From positions 330,027-394,026 of the forward strand of contig CAWICQ010000011.1 of assembly GCA_963834755.1 (NCBI GenBank): 64,000 nt of DNA. The letters are read 5' to 3'. The stretch comes from Dokdonella_A sp963834755. Lineage in GTDB: Bacteria > Pseudomonadota > Gammaproteobacteria > Xanthomonadales > Rhodanobacteraceae. The notes beneath the pieces are model-generated. The model searched no databases and was not told the origin of the DNA. It worked only from the letters and a program-made list of their open reading frames with translations. Shown here one piece after another: positions 1 through 7,712 of this stretch. Numbering within the stretch: the first letter of the stretch is position 1; each line of letters begins with the position of its first letter. Made by a program: the position numbers and the translations under genes.

Positions 1-352
1 GTCCGTGTTTCGCGATGAACGCCTTGCGCAAACGATCGGTATCCGCGGCGCCTTCTTCGACCGCCCATCCGGTGGCCGAATATGCGGACTGGATCACCGC
101 GAAGCCGCGCGCGAGCATGCCGTCGAACATCGGTGAGATGCGCTCGCCTTTTTCGAACGTGACGGGCGTGACCGAATAACCATGGAAGAACACGACGAGC
201 CCGCGATTCCAGCGCGCCGGAACGTCGATGCGATACGCGGCGCCGTCGAGCGTGCCGATTTCGGTCGCCGATTCCACGGGCGTCGCGGCGGCGGCGACCG
301 CGGACGTCAGCGATATCGACGCGAGCAAAGCGAACGCGGCGAGCACGCGCAC
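1..352 (-). CDS. secreted alpha/beta-hydrolase-like protein, 5' part only
   Basis: The gene runs off the left edge; 117 codons are visible from a GTG start 9 bases after the yceH stop. Residues 1-22 form a signal peptide (MRVLAAFALL... ending in an Ala run), so the product should be exported. It is followed by a strand and an HG motif (FFHGYS, H57-G58) typical of the oxyanion loop of alpha/beta hydrolases. The stretch SAYSATGWAVEEGAADTDRL resembles tannase- or peptidase-type secreted hydrolases. The catalytic Ser, Asp and His lie beyond the window, so the substrate cannot be judged. The tight spacing suggests cotranscription with yceH. Confidence 0.7.
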   Translation of the reverse strand, partial: MRVLAAFALLASISLTSAVAAAATPVESATEIGTLDGAAYRIDVPARWNRGLVVFFHGYSVTPVTFEKGERISPMFDGMLARGFAVIQSAYSATGWAVEEGAADTDRLRKAFIAKHG

Positions 353-360
353 GGGCGGCT

Positions 361-1050
361 CTAACTCGAGCTGCCGCTTTCGACGCGCGCGCGCAGCGCT
401 TCGAGCGCGTGTTTCAGCGAGGCGACTTCGTTTTCGAGTTGTTCGAGCCTCTCTTCGACCAGGTTCGCGCGTGGCGGGGGGACGCGCTGACCCGACGCGA
501 GCGCGGTCGACGCGATATCGATCGGTCCGGACAGCAGATGCATATAACGATCTTCGCGCTGGCCAGGGCCGCGCGGTATACGCACGATCAGCGTCGGCTC
601 GCGTTGCATCAGGCGGTCGAGCGAGTCGCGCACGTCGTCGATGGCCGGAAAATCGGCGATCCGTTCCGTGCGCGTGTGCAGTTCCACCAGCGTCTGCGGA
701 CCGCGCAGCAACAGCGCGCAAAGCAGTGCGCGCTGTCGCGCAGTGACGCCGTAGATCGCGTCGAAACGGTGTTCGTAGCGAATCGCACGCTGCGATGCGG
801 GCGCCACCTTGACCAGCCCGCTGTCTTCCATCCGGCGCAACGTATGGGCGACCGCGCCGGTCTCGAGATGCATGACCGGCTCGCGGCTGGTCTTCTGGTT
901 GCACGCGGCGACGATCGCGTTGACGGTCAGCGGATAGACCTCGGGCGTAATCGCGGCCTTTTCGATCAGGCAGCCGAGAATGCGTGCCTCGGTCGCGTCG
1001 AGCAGGACGATTTCGGCGGGTGATGCGGGCGTATCGGCGGCGGGATCCAC
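361..1050 (-). CDS. yceH: YceH family protein (DUF480)
   Basis: This 229-residue protein is the usual length for the YceH/DUF480 family, which is built from two winged-helix domains and has no settled biochemical role. It starts at a GTG (VDPAADTPA). The conserved opening (EARILGCLIEKAAITPEVYPLTVNAI) and the NQKTSREP segment are diagnostic. The C-terminal 30 residues (LVEERLEQLENEVASLKHALEALR) form a coiled coil. A secreted hydrolase gene follows 8 bases downstream. Family assignment is firm; function is not known. Confidence 0.9.
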   Translation of the reverse strand: MDPAADTPASPAEIVLLDATEARILGCLIEKAAITPEVYPLTVNAIVAACNQKTSREPVMHLETGAVAHTLRRMEDSGLVKVAPASQRAIRYEHRFDAIYGVTARQRALLCALLLRGPQTLVELHTRTERIADFPAIDDVRDSLDRLMQREPTLIVRIPRGPGQREDRYMHLLSGPIDIASTALASGQRVPPPRANLVEERLEQLENEVASLKHALEALRARVESGSSS

Positions 1051-1150
1051 GGTCGGCGTCGTCGGTTGGCGTACGCCGAGTGTAACGCGGGCCGGTTGTC
1101 TCGCGGAAAAAGCGGACGACCGGAACGTGCCGGCCGTCCGCTAACCGCCT

Positions 1151-1612
1151 TCAGAACTCGTACGCCGCGCCGACGTAGAACGTGCGGCCCAGCGCGGGAT
1201 CGATGCCGCTCGAAAACACGCGGTTGTAGTACTTGCGATCGAACATGTTCGAAACGCCGCCGAGCAGGCGCACCTCTGGCAGCACCCACCAGTCGGCCGA
1301 GAAATCCGCGACGGTGTAGGACGGCACCTTCGCCGGGATGTAGTTCGGCGCATCCGGCGTCGCGATCGGCAGGTTCGAATCCTGGAAGTACTGGCTCGCG
1401 ACCGTGACCACCGAGAGCGCGAGCTTGAGCTTCTTGTCTTCGCGATACGCGACGCCGATGCGCGCGAGGTAATCCGGCGCGCGACTGCGGAATTCGACGA
1501 TGAGGTCGCGCGACACTTCGGTGCCTCCGAACGCGATCGAGTTGACCAGCGCATCCATGCGGACGGTGCTGGCGAGCGGCGCAAGTCTCGTGCCCCCTGC
1601 GCCGCGGCGAAA
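1151..1612 (-). pseudogene. TonB-dependent receptor, C-terminal remnant
   Basis: About 150 residues matching only the last barrel strands of a TonB-dependent outer-membrane receptor survive. They include the terminal VSNMFDRKYYNR turn and the closing strand TFYVGAAYEF, which ends in the Phe needed for outer-membrane insertion. The plug, TonB box and most of the barrel are missing, so it cannot work as a transporter. It is in the same reading frame as the DMT exporter upstream, separated only by that gene's TAG stop (1613-1615). This suggests a deletion removed the 5' part of the receptor. An internal ATG at 1558 could still start a 135-residue peptide, which is unlikely to be functional. Confidence 0.7.
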
Positions 1613-2500
1613 CTAAGGATGCTCCGCTTCAACATGCACGCGCTCGCCGCGCAACAGATAGAGGCCGCACAGCACGATCACGCCCGCGCCGGCGAGCATC
1701 CAGGCATCGGGCAGCGTGCCCCACAGGAACCAGTCGAGTGCGAGTCCCCAGACGAGCGCCGTATACTCGAGCGGAGCGACAACGGACGCCGGCGCGCGGC
1801 GAAACGCTTCGGTGATGCCCCACTGGCCGATCGCGCCAGTCAGCGCGAGCACCGCGAGCGGTTTCCAGTGCGCAGGATCGATCGCCACCCAATCGGGCCA
1901 TGCCAGCGCGAGCGAAAACACGCTCAGCATCGCCAGCATCCAGACCACCATGCTCTGCGTCGAATCGGTGCGCCCCAACACGCGCACGGTGATCGCGGAC
2001 AGCGCATAACCCGCCGCCGACACGAGCACCGCGAGGCCGCCGAGCGAGAACATCCCGCTGCCGGTTGGGCGCAGCACGATCACCGTTCCGCAGAGTCCGA
2101 CGATGATCGCGGCCCAACGCTTCCAGCTCACGCGCTCGCCAAGGATCGGCACCGCGAGCGCGGTGATCATCAGCGGCGCGACGAAGAACAACGAATACGT
2201 TTCGGCCAGCGGCAGATGTCTCAGCCCGTACACGAATGCGACCAGCATCACGACCGACAGCACACCGCGCAGCAGATGCAATGGCCAGCGAATGCGAAAG
2301 AGTTGCCCAGGTCCGCCATCGACCAGTGCCCATGCGACGACGAGCGGGAGCGATGCGACGCCGCGCATCGCAGCGACCTGCATCGACGGATAGTGCGGCG
2401 CCAGGATCTTCATGCTGGCATCCATCAGACTGAACGCGGCGACCGCCAGCACCATGCTCAGCACGCCACGCAGGTGACCGCCGGCGATGTCACGCATCAT
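1613..2500 (-). CDS. DMT superfamily (EamA) transporter
   Basis: A 295-residue polytopic inner-membrane protein with about ten hydrophobic helices in two EamA repeats, as in drug/metabolite exporters. Conserved pieces include RGVLSMVLAVAAFSLMDASMK at the first helix and GAIGQWGITEAFRRAPASVVAPLEYTALVW in the second repeat. I place the start at the ATG at 2500, preceded by a GGGG Shine-Dalgarno-like run; an in-frame upstream ATG at 2602 would add a polar, unlikely leader that overlaps the divergent HAD gene. The substrate cannot be predicted. Its stop codon abuts a TonB-receptor remnant in the same frame. Confidence 0.85.
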   Translation of the reverse strand: MMRDIAGGHLRGVLSMVLAVAAFSLMDASMKILAPHYPSMQVAAMRGVASLPLVVAWALVDGGPGQLFRIRWPLHLLRGVLSVVMLVAFVYGLRHLPLAETYSLFFVAPLMITALAVPILGERVSWKRWAAIIVGLCGTVIVLRPTGSGMFSLGGLAVLVSAAGYALSAITVRVLGRTDSTQSMVVWMLAMLSVFSLALAWPDWVAIDPAHWKPLAVLALTGAIGQWGITEAFRRAPASVVAPLEYTALVWGLALDWFLWGTLPDAWMLAGAGVIVLCGLYLLRGERVHVEAEHP

Positions 2501-2600
2501 TCGAACCCCAGAAGGCCCGATATGGAGCGTAACCCAACGTGGCGCATTGCGGTCCGTTCTGCGGTTACCATGTCGATGGCACGTCTTCGTCGAGTCCGTC

Positions 2601-3278
2601 ATGAGCTGCGCGCATACGGCATTTCTGTTTGATCTCGATGGGACGCTGGTCGACAGCGTCTACCAGCACGTGCTCGCCTGGCAGGAAGCCCTCGAGAGCG
2701 AACACATCCCGCTCTCGGTGTGGCGCATCCATCGCAAGATCGGCATGAGCGGCGGCCTGATGGCGAACATTCTGCTGCGCGAGAGCGGCTTCGACATCGA
2801 TGCCGCGCGCGCGGAACGGCTGCGGCGCGCACACGCGGAGGCGTATAACCGTCGATCACGCTCGATTCGCCCGCTGCCTGGCGCGCGTGAGCTCATCGCG
2901 TATCTCACGGATGCGCGCATTCCCTGGGCGATTGCGACCAGCGGCCGCATGGAAACGGCGCGGCCCGTGCTGGAAACCTTGGGCGTCGATTTCGAACGCG
3001 TGCCGATCGTGACGCGCGACCAGGTGCGTTACGCGAAACCCGATCCGGATCTTTTCATCGCCGCCGCGCGCAAGCTCGATGTCGCGATCGAAACCTCGAC
3101 CGTCGTCGGCGACAGCGTCTGGGACATGCTCGCGGCACGACGCGCGCGCGCTCTCGGCATCGGCTTGCTTTCGGGCGGCTACGCGACCGAAGAGCTCGAG
3201 CGCGCGGGCTCCTACCGCGTCTTCGAGGATCCAGCGGACATGCTGCGCCACATCGACGAAGTCGGCGGACGGCGTTAG
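2601..3278 (+). CDS. HAD family hydrolase (phosphoglycolate phosphatase/beta-phosphoglucomutase-like)
   Basis: A 225-residue HAD subfamily IA phosphatase. All four motifs are visible: DLDGT at residues 11-15 (Asp11 nucleophile, Asp13 acid/base), the ATSGR threonine/serine motif near 114, Lys near 146 (YAKPDPDLF) and the metal-binding VGDSVWD near 171. The helical cap lies between motifs I and II. The start is the ATG directly before SCAHTAFLFDLDG; a longer in-frame extension overlaps the divergent transporter and is not protein-like. The enzyme probably dephosphorylates a small phosphate ester in the cytosol, but the substrate is open. Confidence 0.88.
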   Translation: MSCAHTAFLFDLDGTLVDSVYQHVLAWQEALESEHIPLSVWRIHRKIGMSGGLMANILLRESGFDIDAARAERLRRAHAEAYNRRSRSIRPLPGARELIAYLTDARIPWAIATSGRMETARPVLETLGVDFERVPIVTRDQVRYAKPDPDLFIAAARKLDVAIETSTVVGDSVWDMLAARRARALGIGLLSGGYATEELERAGSYRVFEDPADMLRHIDEVGGRR

Positions 3279-3411
3279 CGTCGCAACGGGGTTGCCGCTG
3301 ATTGTCGCCTCGCGGGCTTGGTCATGCGGCGTTTTCCGCGCGTATGCTGACATGATGGCGCTCGCCTGCGGAGCAGAATCCGACTGATCTTGCGCCGGCG
3401 GAATATGGAAC

Positions 3412-4296
3412 ATGCCCGAGCTTCCGGATATCGAGGTCTATCTCAAGAGCCTGCGCGCACGCATCGAGGGGCATGCGCTCGCGCGCGTGCGCCTGAAAAG
3501 CCCGTTCCTGCTGCGCACCGCGGTGCCGCCGATCGGCAGCGTCGCCGGCCACCGCGTCGTCGATCTGCGTCGCCTCGGCAAACGCATCGCAATTGGTCTT
3601 GAAGACGGCCTGTTTCTGGTCGTGCATCTGATGATCGCCGGCCGGCTGCACTGGCGCGACGCCAACGCCGCGCGCGAGCCGCGCAATACGCTGGCCGTGT
3701 TCGAATTCGACAACGGCCATCTGTATCTCACCGAAGCGGGCAGCAAGCGGCGCGCTTCGCTGCACTTGATCGAAGGCGAATCCGCTCTGCGTGCGCTCGA
3801 TCCCGGCGGTCTCGACGCGATGTCGATGGACGCCGCAACGTTCGCGCGCACGCTGCGCGCGAGCAATCACACGCTCAAACGCGCGCTGACCGATCCGCAC
3901 ATCTTCAGCGGCATCGGCAACGCGTATTCCGATGAGATCCTGCATGCGGCGAAGCTGTCGCCGCTCGCGCTGACCTCGAAGCTTTCCGACGCGGATGCTG
4001 CTGCCCTTCTCGCCGCGACTCGCACGACGCTCGCCGCGTGGATTGCGCGGCTCGAAGAGCAGACTCAAGGAAAGTTTCCGGAGAAAGTCACGGCGTTTCA
4101 CGACGCAATGGCCGTGCACGGTCGTTACGGCAAGCCATGTCCCGTGTGCCGCGCGCCGGTACAGCGCATCGTCTACGCGGACAATGAAACCAATTATTGC
4201 GCGCGTTGCCAGACCGGCGGGCGAATCCTTGCCGACCGCGCGTTGTCGCGGCTGCTGCATGACGATTGGCCGCGCAACATCGACGAGCTGGGTTGA
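3412..4296 (+). CDS. Fpg/Nei family DNA glycosylase/AP lyase
   Basis: A 294-residue base-excision-repair enzyme. The N-terminus (PELPDIEVY) supplies the catalytic Pro2 and Glu3; Lys57 (RLGKRIA) is the conserved DNA-contacting lysine; NAYSDEIL is the helix-two-turn-helix. A C-terminal zinc finger is intact (C243-x2-C246-x16-C263-x2-C266). Such enzymes remove oxidised bases and nick the abasic site. PELPDIE rather than PELPEVE, plus a separate helix-turn-helix loop, suggest a divergent Fpg/Nei clade rather than classical MutM, so I give no gene symbol. It converges on the sensor kinase with 21 bases between stops. Confidence 0.88.
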   Translation: MPELPDIEVYLKSLRARIEGHALARVRLKSPFLLRTAVPPIGSVAGHRVVDLRRLGKRIAIGLEDGLFLVVHLMIAGRLHWRDANAAREPRNTLAVFEFDNGHLYLTEAGSKRRASLHLIEGESALRALDPGGLDAMSMDAATFARTLRASNHTLKRALTDPHIFSGIGNAYSDEILHAAKLSPLALTSKLSDADAAALLAATRTTLAAWIARLEEQTQGKFPEKVTAFHDAMAVHGRYGKPCPVCRAPVQRIVYADNETNYCARCQTGGRILADRALSRLLHDDWPRNIDELG

Positions 4297-4317
4297 ATCG
4301 CAAGTTTCCTCGCGGAT

Positions 4318-5706
4318 TCAGACCTGGAGCGGCCCGCGCGGAAACGCGACTTCGACGACCAGCCCACCGCGCGCCGAATTCTCGAGCACGATCTTGGCGC
4401 CGTGCACTTCCGCAATGCGCGCGACGATCGCGAGTCCGAGTCCGCTGCCTTCGTTGCTGTCTGCGCCGCGCCGAAAACGCGCCAGCATCGCATCGCGCTG
4501 ATCGGGCGCGATGCCTTCGCCCTCGTCACCGACCGCGAGCACCGTGCCGCCGTCGCGCGTCAGAATGCCGATATCGATGCGGCCGCCGTGCGGACTGTGA
4601 TGGATCGCGTTCTCGACGAGATTCTTGATCAGCACGTGCAATCCCGGCCGCCAGCCCTGAAGGCGCGGCGCTGCCGGATCGGCATTCACGACGATCTCGA
4701 GGTCCTTGTCGGCCGCGGCTGCGCCGATCTCCTGCAATTCCGCGTACACGCATTCCGTAAGATCGACCATCTGCACGGCCGGCTGCGTTGGACCTGCGTC
4801 CCAACGCGCGAGTTCGAGCATCTGGTTCACGGTGCGGCTGAGACCGGCAATGCTGTCGCGCGCTTCGGCGAGCGCACGCCGCGCAATCGCAGGATCACGC
4901 TCGGCCATCGCGTTTTCGATATGCACGACCGCACCCGCGAGCGGCGTGCGCAACTCGTGCGCCGCGTCCGCAGTGAACTGGCGCTCGTGTTCGAGCAGCG
5001 TGCGCAGCCGCCTCAACAGCACATTGAGCGAAGCGACCACCGGTTCCATCTCGCGCGGAATATCGGCAAATCCGACCGGGCCTGCTTCATCCGGACGCCG
5101 CGCGGTGAGCCGTTCGGCAAGCTCGCGCAGAGGCCGCAGGCCACGCCGCACCGCGGCGCCGGCCAGAATCGCGAGCAGCGGCACGCCGATCACGAACGGC
5201 GCCGCATTCTCCAGCGCGAGCGCGCGACCGATCTCGCGGCGGCTGTCGTAACGCTCGGCGACACGTACCCAGCCTCGATCAGAACCGAGCAGCGTGAACA
5301 CGCGCCAGCGACGTCCGCCGACCTCGATATCGGCGAATCCCGCGGGCGCAGCGTCGAGTGGAACCTCGCGCAGATTGTGCGAGGTCAGGCGCAGCTGATT
5401 GCCGGAAGTCCAATACTGAAAACCGATCTGCGTTTCGTATTTGTGTCCGTGCACGGTCGACACCGGGCCGCCGCGCGGGCCCTGCCAGTTCTCCACGTCG
5501 ATCGGCGAATGGCCGGCCGTCGCGTCCCGGCTCGTATCGAGCGCGAGCAGATCGATCGTGCGCGCGTTCTCTGCCAGGCGCGCGTCGCTCAGTTCGTCGA
5601 CCTCCTCCATGATCTTGGCGTAGCTCAAAAAGCCGAACGGAAGCAGCACCAGCGCGATCGACGCCAGCACGAGCGTGCAGATGCGCGCGTTAAGCGACCG
5701 CATCAT
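4318..5706 (-). CDS. two-component sensor histidine kinase (QseC/PmrB-like)
   Basis: This 462-residue inner-membrane kinase has a first transmembrane helix near residues 8-28, a periplasmic domain of about 130 residues, a second helix near 160-180 and a HAMP linker. The H-box (AADAAHELRTPL) places the phospho-accepting His at 250. N-box NLVENAIHHS, G1 VGDEGEGI and G2 GSGLGLAIV are intact. I choose the ATG at 5706 (MMRSLNARI), overlapping the regulator stop by 17 bases, which implies translational coupling. The partner regulator is OmpR-type and the neighbours act on lipid A or the envelope, so a PmrB/QseC-like envelope-sensing role is likely but unproven. Confidence 0.9.
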   Translation of the reverse strand: MMRSLNARICTLVLASIALVLLPFGFLSYAKIMEEVDELSDARLAENARTIDLLALDTSRDATAGHSPIDVENWQGPRGGPVSTVHGHKYETQIGFQYWTSGNQLRLTSHNLREVPLDAAPAGFADIEVGGRRWRVFTLLGSDRGWVRVAERYDSRREIGRALALENAAPFVIGVPLLAILAGAAVRRGLRPLRELAERLTARRPDEAGPVGFADIPREMEPVVASLNVLLRRLRTLLEHERQFTADAAHELRTPLAGAVVHIENAMAERDPAIARRALAEARDSIAGLSRTVNQMLELARWDAGPTQPAVQMVDLTECVYAELQEIGAAAADKDLEIVVNADPAAPRLQGWRPGLHVLIKNLVENAIHHSPHGGRIDIGILTRDGGTVLAVGDEGEGIAPDQRDAMLARFRRGADSNEGSGLGLAIVARIAEVHGAKIVLENSARGGLVVEVAFPRGPLQV

Positions 5707-6367
5707 TGCCTCCGTCGCGCACGAGCAGATAGCCGAGACCTCGCACCGTGCGTATCGCCGTCGGTGAGAGTTTGCGGCGCAGCGCATGAATATGCACTTC
5801 GAGCGCGTTGCTCTCGACGACGTCGGAGCCGTACATCGCGCGCTCCAGCGTCGCCCTTGCCACTACGCGGCCCGCGCGTTCGGCGAGCGCGCGCAGGACC
5901 GCGAATTCTCGTCGCGAAAGTTCAAGCGGCTTGCCGCACCAGTTCGCCTCCATGGCGACGGTATCGAGCGTCAACGAGCCGGCTTCGACGAGTCGGTGCG
6001 CGAGGCCTTGCGCGCGCCGCTGCAATGCGCGCACGCGCGCTGCCAACTCATCGAGGTGAAACGGTTTCACGAGATAGTCGTCGGCGCCCTCATCGAGGCC
6101 GCCGATGCGGTCGGCGACGGCGTCGCGCGCCGTGGTCACCAGAACCGGCACGCGCAATCCGCGCCGCCGCAGCGTGCGCAGCACGGACAGGCCATCAACG
6201 CCGGGCAACGCCAGATCGAGCAGGATCAGATCGAAATCGCCGCACTCGGCGAGCGAGAGCGCTGCATTCCCGTCGCGCGCCCATTCGGTGCTGTGTCCCC
6301 AACGGCGCAGTGCCGTCTCGACACCGCGGCCGAGCAACGGATCGTCTTCGACGAGCAGAACATGCAT
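5690..6367 (-). CDS. OmpR-family response regulator (QseB/PmrA-like)
   Basis: A 225-residue response regulator: receiver domain with the acidic pocket D8-D9, phosphorylation site Asp51 (LILLDLALPG) and Lys of LVKPF near 101, followed by a winged-helix DNA-binding domain ending in the ALEVHIHALRRKL...IRTVRGLGYLL signature. It should bind tandem direct repeats as a dimer after phosphorylation by the overlapping kinase gene. The ATG at 6367 (MHVLLVEDD) is chosen because upstream residues lie in the leader. A direct repeat of TAAGGTT with an 11-base period sits about 70 bases upstream and may be its own operator. Confidence 0.92.
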   Translation of the reverse strand: MHVLLVEDDPLLGRGVETALRRWGHSTEWARDGNAALSLAECGDFDLILLDLALPGVDGLSVLRTLRRRGLRVPVLVTTARDAVADRIGGLDEGADDYLVKPFHLDELAARVRALQRRAQGLAHRLVEAGSLTLDTVAMEANWCGKPLELSRREFAVLRALAERAGRVVARATLERAMYGSDVVESNALEVHIHALRRKLSPTAIRTVRGLGYLLVRDGGNDAVA

Positions 6368-6434
6368 GGATATCCGATGTCCAGGTGACGTGCGCGACGG
6401 GTCGTTTTGCAACCTGGCGCAAGCCTAGCCGCGC

Positions 6435-6452
6435 AACCTTACGCGAACCTTA
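6435..6452 (-). promoter_or_regulatory. direct-repeat operator, candidate PmrA/QseB-type box
   Basis: Read on the minus strand the site is TAAGGTT-CGCG-TAAGGTT: two identical heptamers with an 11-base period, one helical turn. OmpR-type regulators of the PmrA/QseB branch bind direct repeats of this style (CTTAAG/TTAAGGTT-like half-sites). It ends roughly 7 bases upstream of a possible -10 (TAGGCT), so it would overlap the -35 region, as expected for a class II activator. It lies upstream of the response-regulator gene and suggests autoregulation. No footprint evidence is available. Confidence 0.5.
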
Positions 6453-6454
6453 AA

Positions 6455-6481
6455 GCCGCCGAAAGACGTCTAAAAGGCGGC
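6455..6481. terminator. inverted repeat between pseudogene and response regulator
   Basis: GCCGCC and GGCGGC arms flank a 15-base centre containing the self-complementary AGACGTCT. On the minus strand the hairpin is followed by TTTAAGG, so it may have ended transcription of the now broken glycosyltransferase gene before the response-regulator promoter. The T-run is short, so the call is weak. Confidence 0.35.
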
Positions 6482-6495
6482 GCGTCCCATGCATC

Positions 6496-6930
6496 CTAGT
6501 CTCCTTCGACGTCGCCCGTCGCTTGCGGAATGCGGCCGGGAATCGCGGCATCCGCACCTAATACCCCACCATTCGCGGCGGTTCGCGCGGCCGACGTCGA
6601 TGGCGCGCGATTTGTCCTCGCAGCCGTCCGTCGCGTTTTCGAGGATGAAGATCGTGCGCCGCTCCGGCGCTTCGTCCTGCCAGCTTCGGGCGGCCGCGAA
6701 TTGCGCCTGCCACGGCTTGCTGAAACCAAAATCGCGCGCCGGGCGATCTGCATCAGGAGACTCTGGTCCTTCCATGCGAGCAGTCCGAACCGCGTGAAGC
6801 GCGGCTCGTGCGAAGGCGACAGGTCGCGCTCGCCGATGCCGGCGCCGAGCACGATCAACGCAACCCGCATCAGCCAGGCGAAAGCGCGACGCCCGCGATC
6901 GATATCGGTGGGCAGGACATGCGTCGTCAT
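6496..6930 (-). pseudogene. ArnT-like glycosyltransferase, internally deleted and frameshifted
   Basis: The N-terminus (FAWLMRVALIVLGAGIGERDLSPSHEPRFTRF) matches the first 45 residues of the intact glycosyltransferase at 7713-9446, but then jumps straight to sequence matching that protein's last 100 residues (LLAWKDQSLLM, then RDFGFSKPWQ, then RRTIFILENA and GRANRREWW in another frame). The final stretch (GADAAIPGRIPQATGDVEGD) returns to the first frame. About 430 central residues, with nearly all membrane helices, are gone and two frameshifts are present, so it is dead. The key acidic pair also reads HE rather than DE. It is the relic of a tandem paralog. Confidence 0.78.
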
Positions 6931-7033
6931 CGGCCGGCGAAGGTGTTCGTTCCGACAGCCATGCTAGCAACGGGCGCCCGTTTCGGGGATGACGCGTTAG
7001 GATGGCCGCCGGTCACGAATCCGTCACAAGCGA

Positions 7034-7696
7034 ATGTCGCCCGATCCTCCCGCATCGACAGCACCGTTAGCGCTCGCGAGCGCGACGCCGCTCGCCGTCG
7101 GGCATTTGCGTTATGTGTTCCAGCATCCCGGGCGCGACGACGTGCTGATCAAGATCATGCGCGCGGACGCGGGCGCTGCGCGCTGGAACGCGCCGAGACG
7201 TTGGCTCAAGCGGGTGCTGCGCGCGCGGCATTACGTCGGTTATTTGCGCGAACTGAAGGAATACATCGCTGCAGGCGCGCGCGCTCCGCATGTCGACGCG
7301 CCGATCGCGCGAATGATCGGCGTGATCGAAACCGACCTCGGTCTCGGTCTCGTTTCAGAAAAAGTGGTCGGCGCCGAAGGCGCGCTCGCTCCGACACTGG
7401 CGGCGATCTACGAGCAGAGCGGATTCACACCCGATCTCAACGCAGCGCTCGACGTGTTTCTCGAAGGTCTGCTCGACGCCAACGTGATCGTCCGCGACAT
7501 GCACGCATGGAACATCGTCTGCGGCAGCGATTCGCGCGGCGGCCCACGCCTCGTCCTGATCGACGGCTTCGGCGAAAGGCACGCGATCCCGCTGTCGTCG
7601 ATGAGCCGCACGATCAACCGCTATCGCACGCGACGGCTGTATCGACGCATGCTCGCGCAGCTCGAACGGCTGGTGCCGATTCAGGATCGGGATTGA
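7034..7696 (+). CDS. YrbL family protein (PhoP regulatory network, kinase-like fold)
   Basis: A 220-residue cytosolic protein resembling YrbL, named for control by PhoP/PmrA in enterobacteria. It shows kinase-like elements: LIKIMRAD as a possible ATP-anchoring lysine, IVRDMHAWNIV as a catalytic-loop analogue (Asp with a downstream Asn) and LVLIDGFGE as a DFG-like metal-binding motif. No substrate is established for the family. It sits between an ArnT-like pseudogene and an intact ArnT-like gene (convergent, 16 bases apart), next to a PmrAB-type pair, which fits an envelope-modification neighbourhood. Confidence 0.75.
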   Translation: MSPDPPASTAPLALASATPLAVGHLRYVFQHPGRDDVLIKIMRADAGAARWNAPRRWLKRVLRARHYVGYLRELKEYIAAGARAPHVDAPIARMIGVIETDLGLGLVSEKVVGAEGALAPTLAAIYEQSGFTPDLNAALDVFLEGLLDANVIVRDMHAWNIVCGSDSRGGPRLVLIDGFGERHAIPLSSMSRTINRYRTRRLYRRMLAQLERLVPIQDRD

Positions 7697-7712
7697 CGCG
7701 AAGCGGCCGAGC

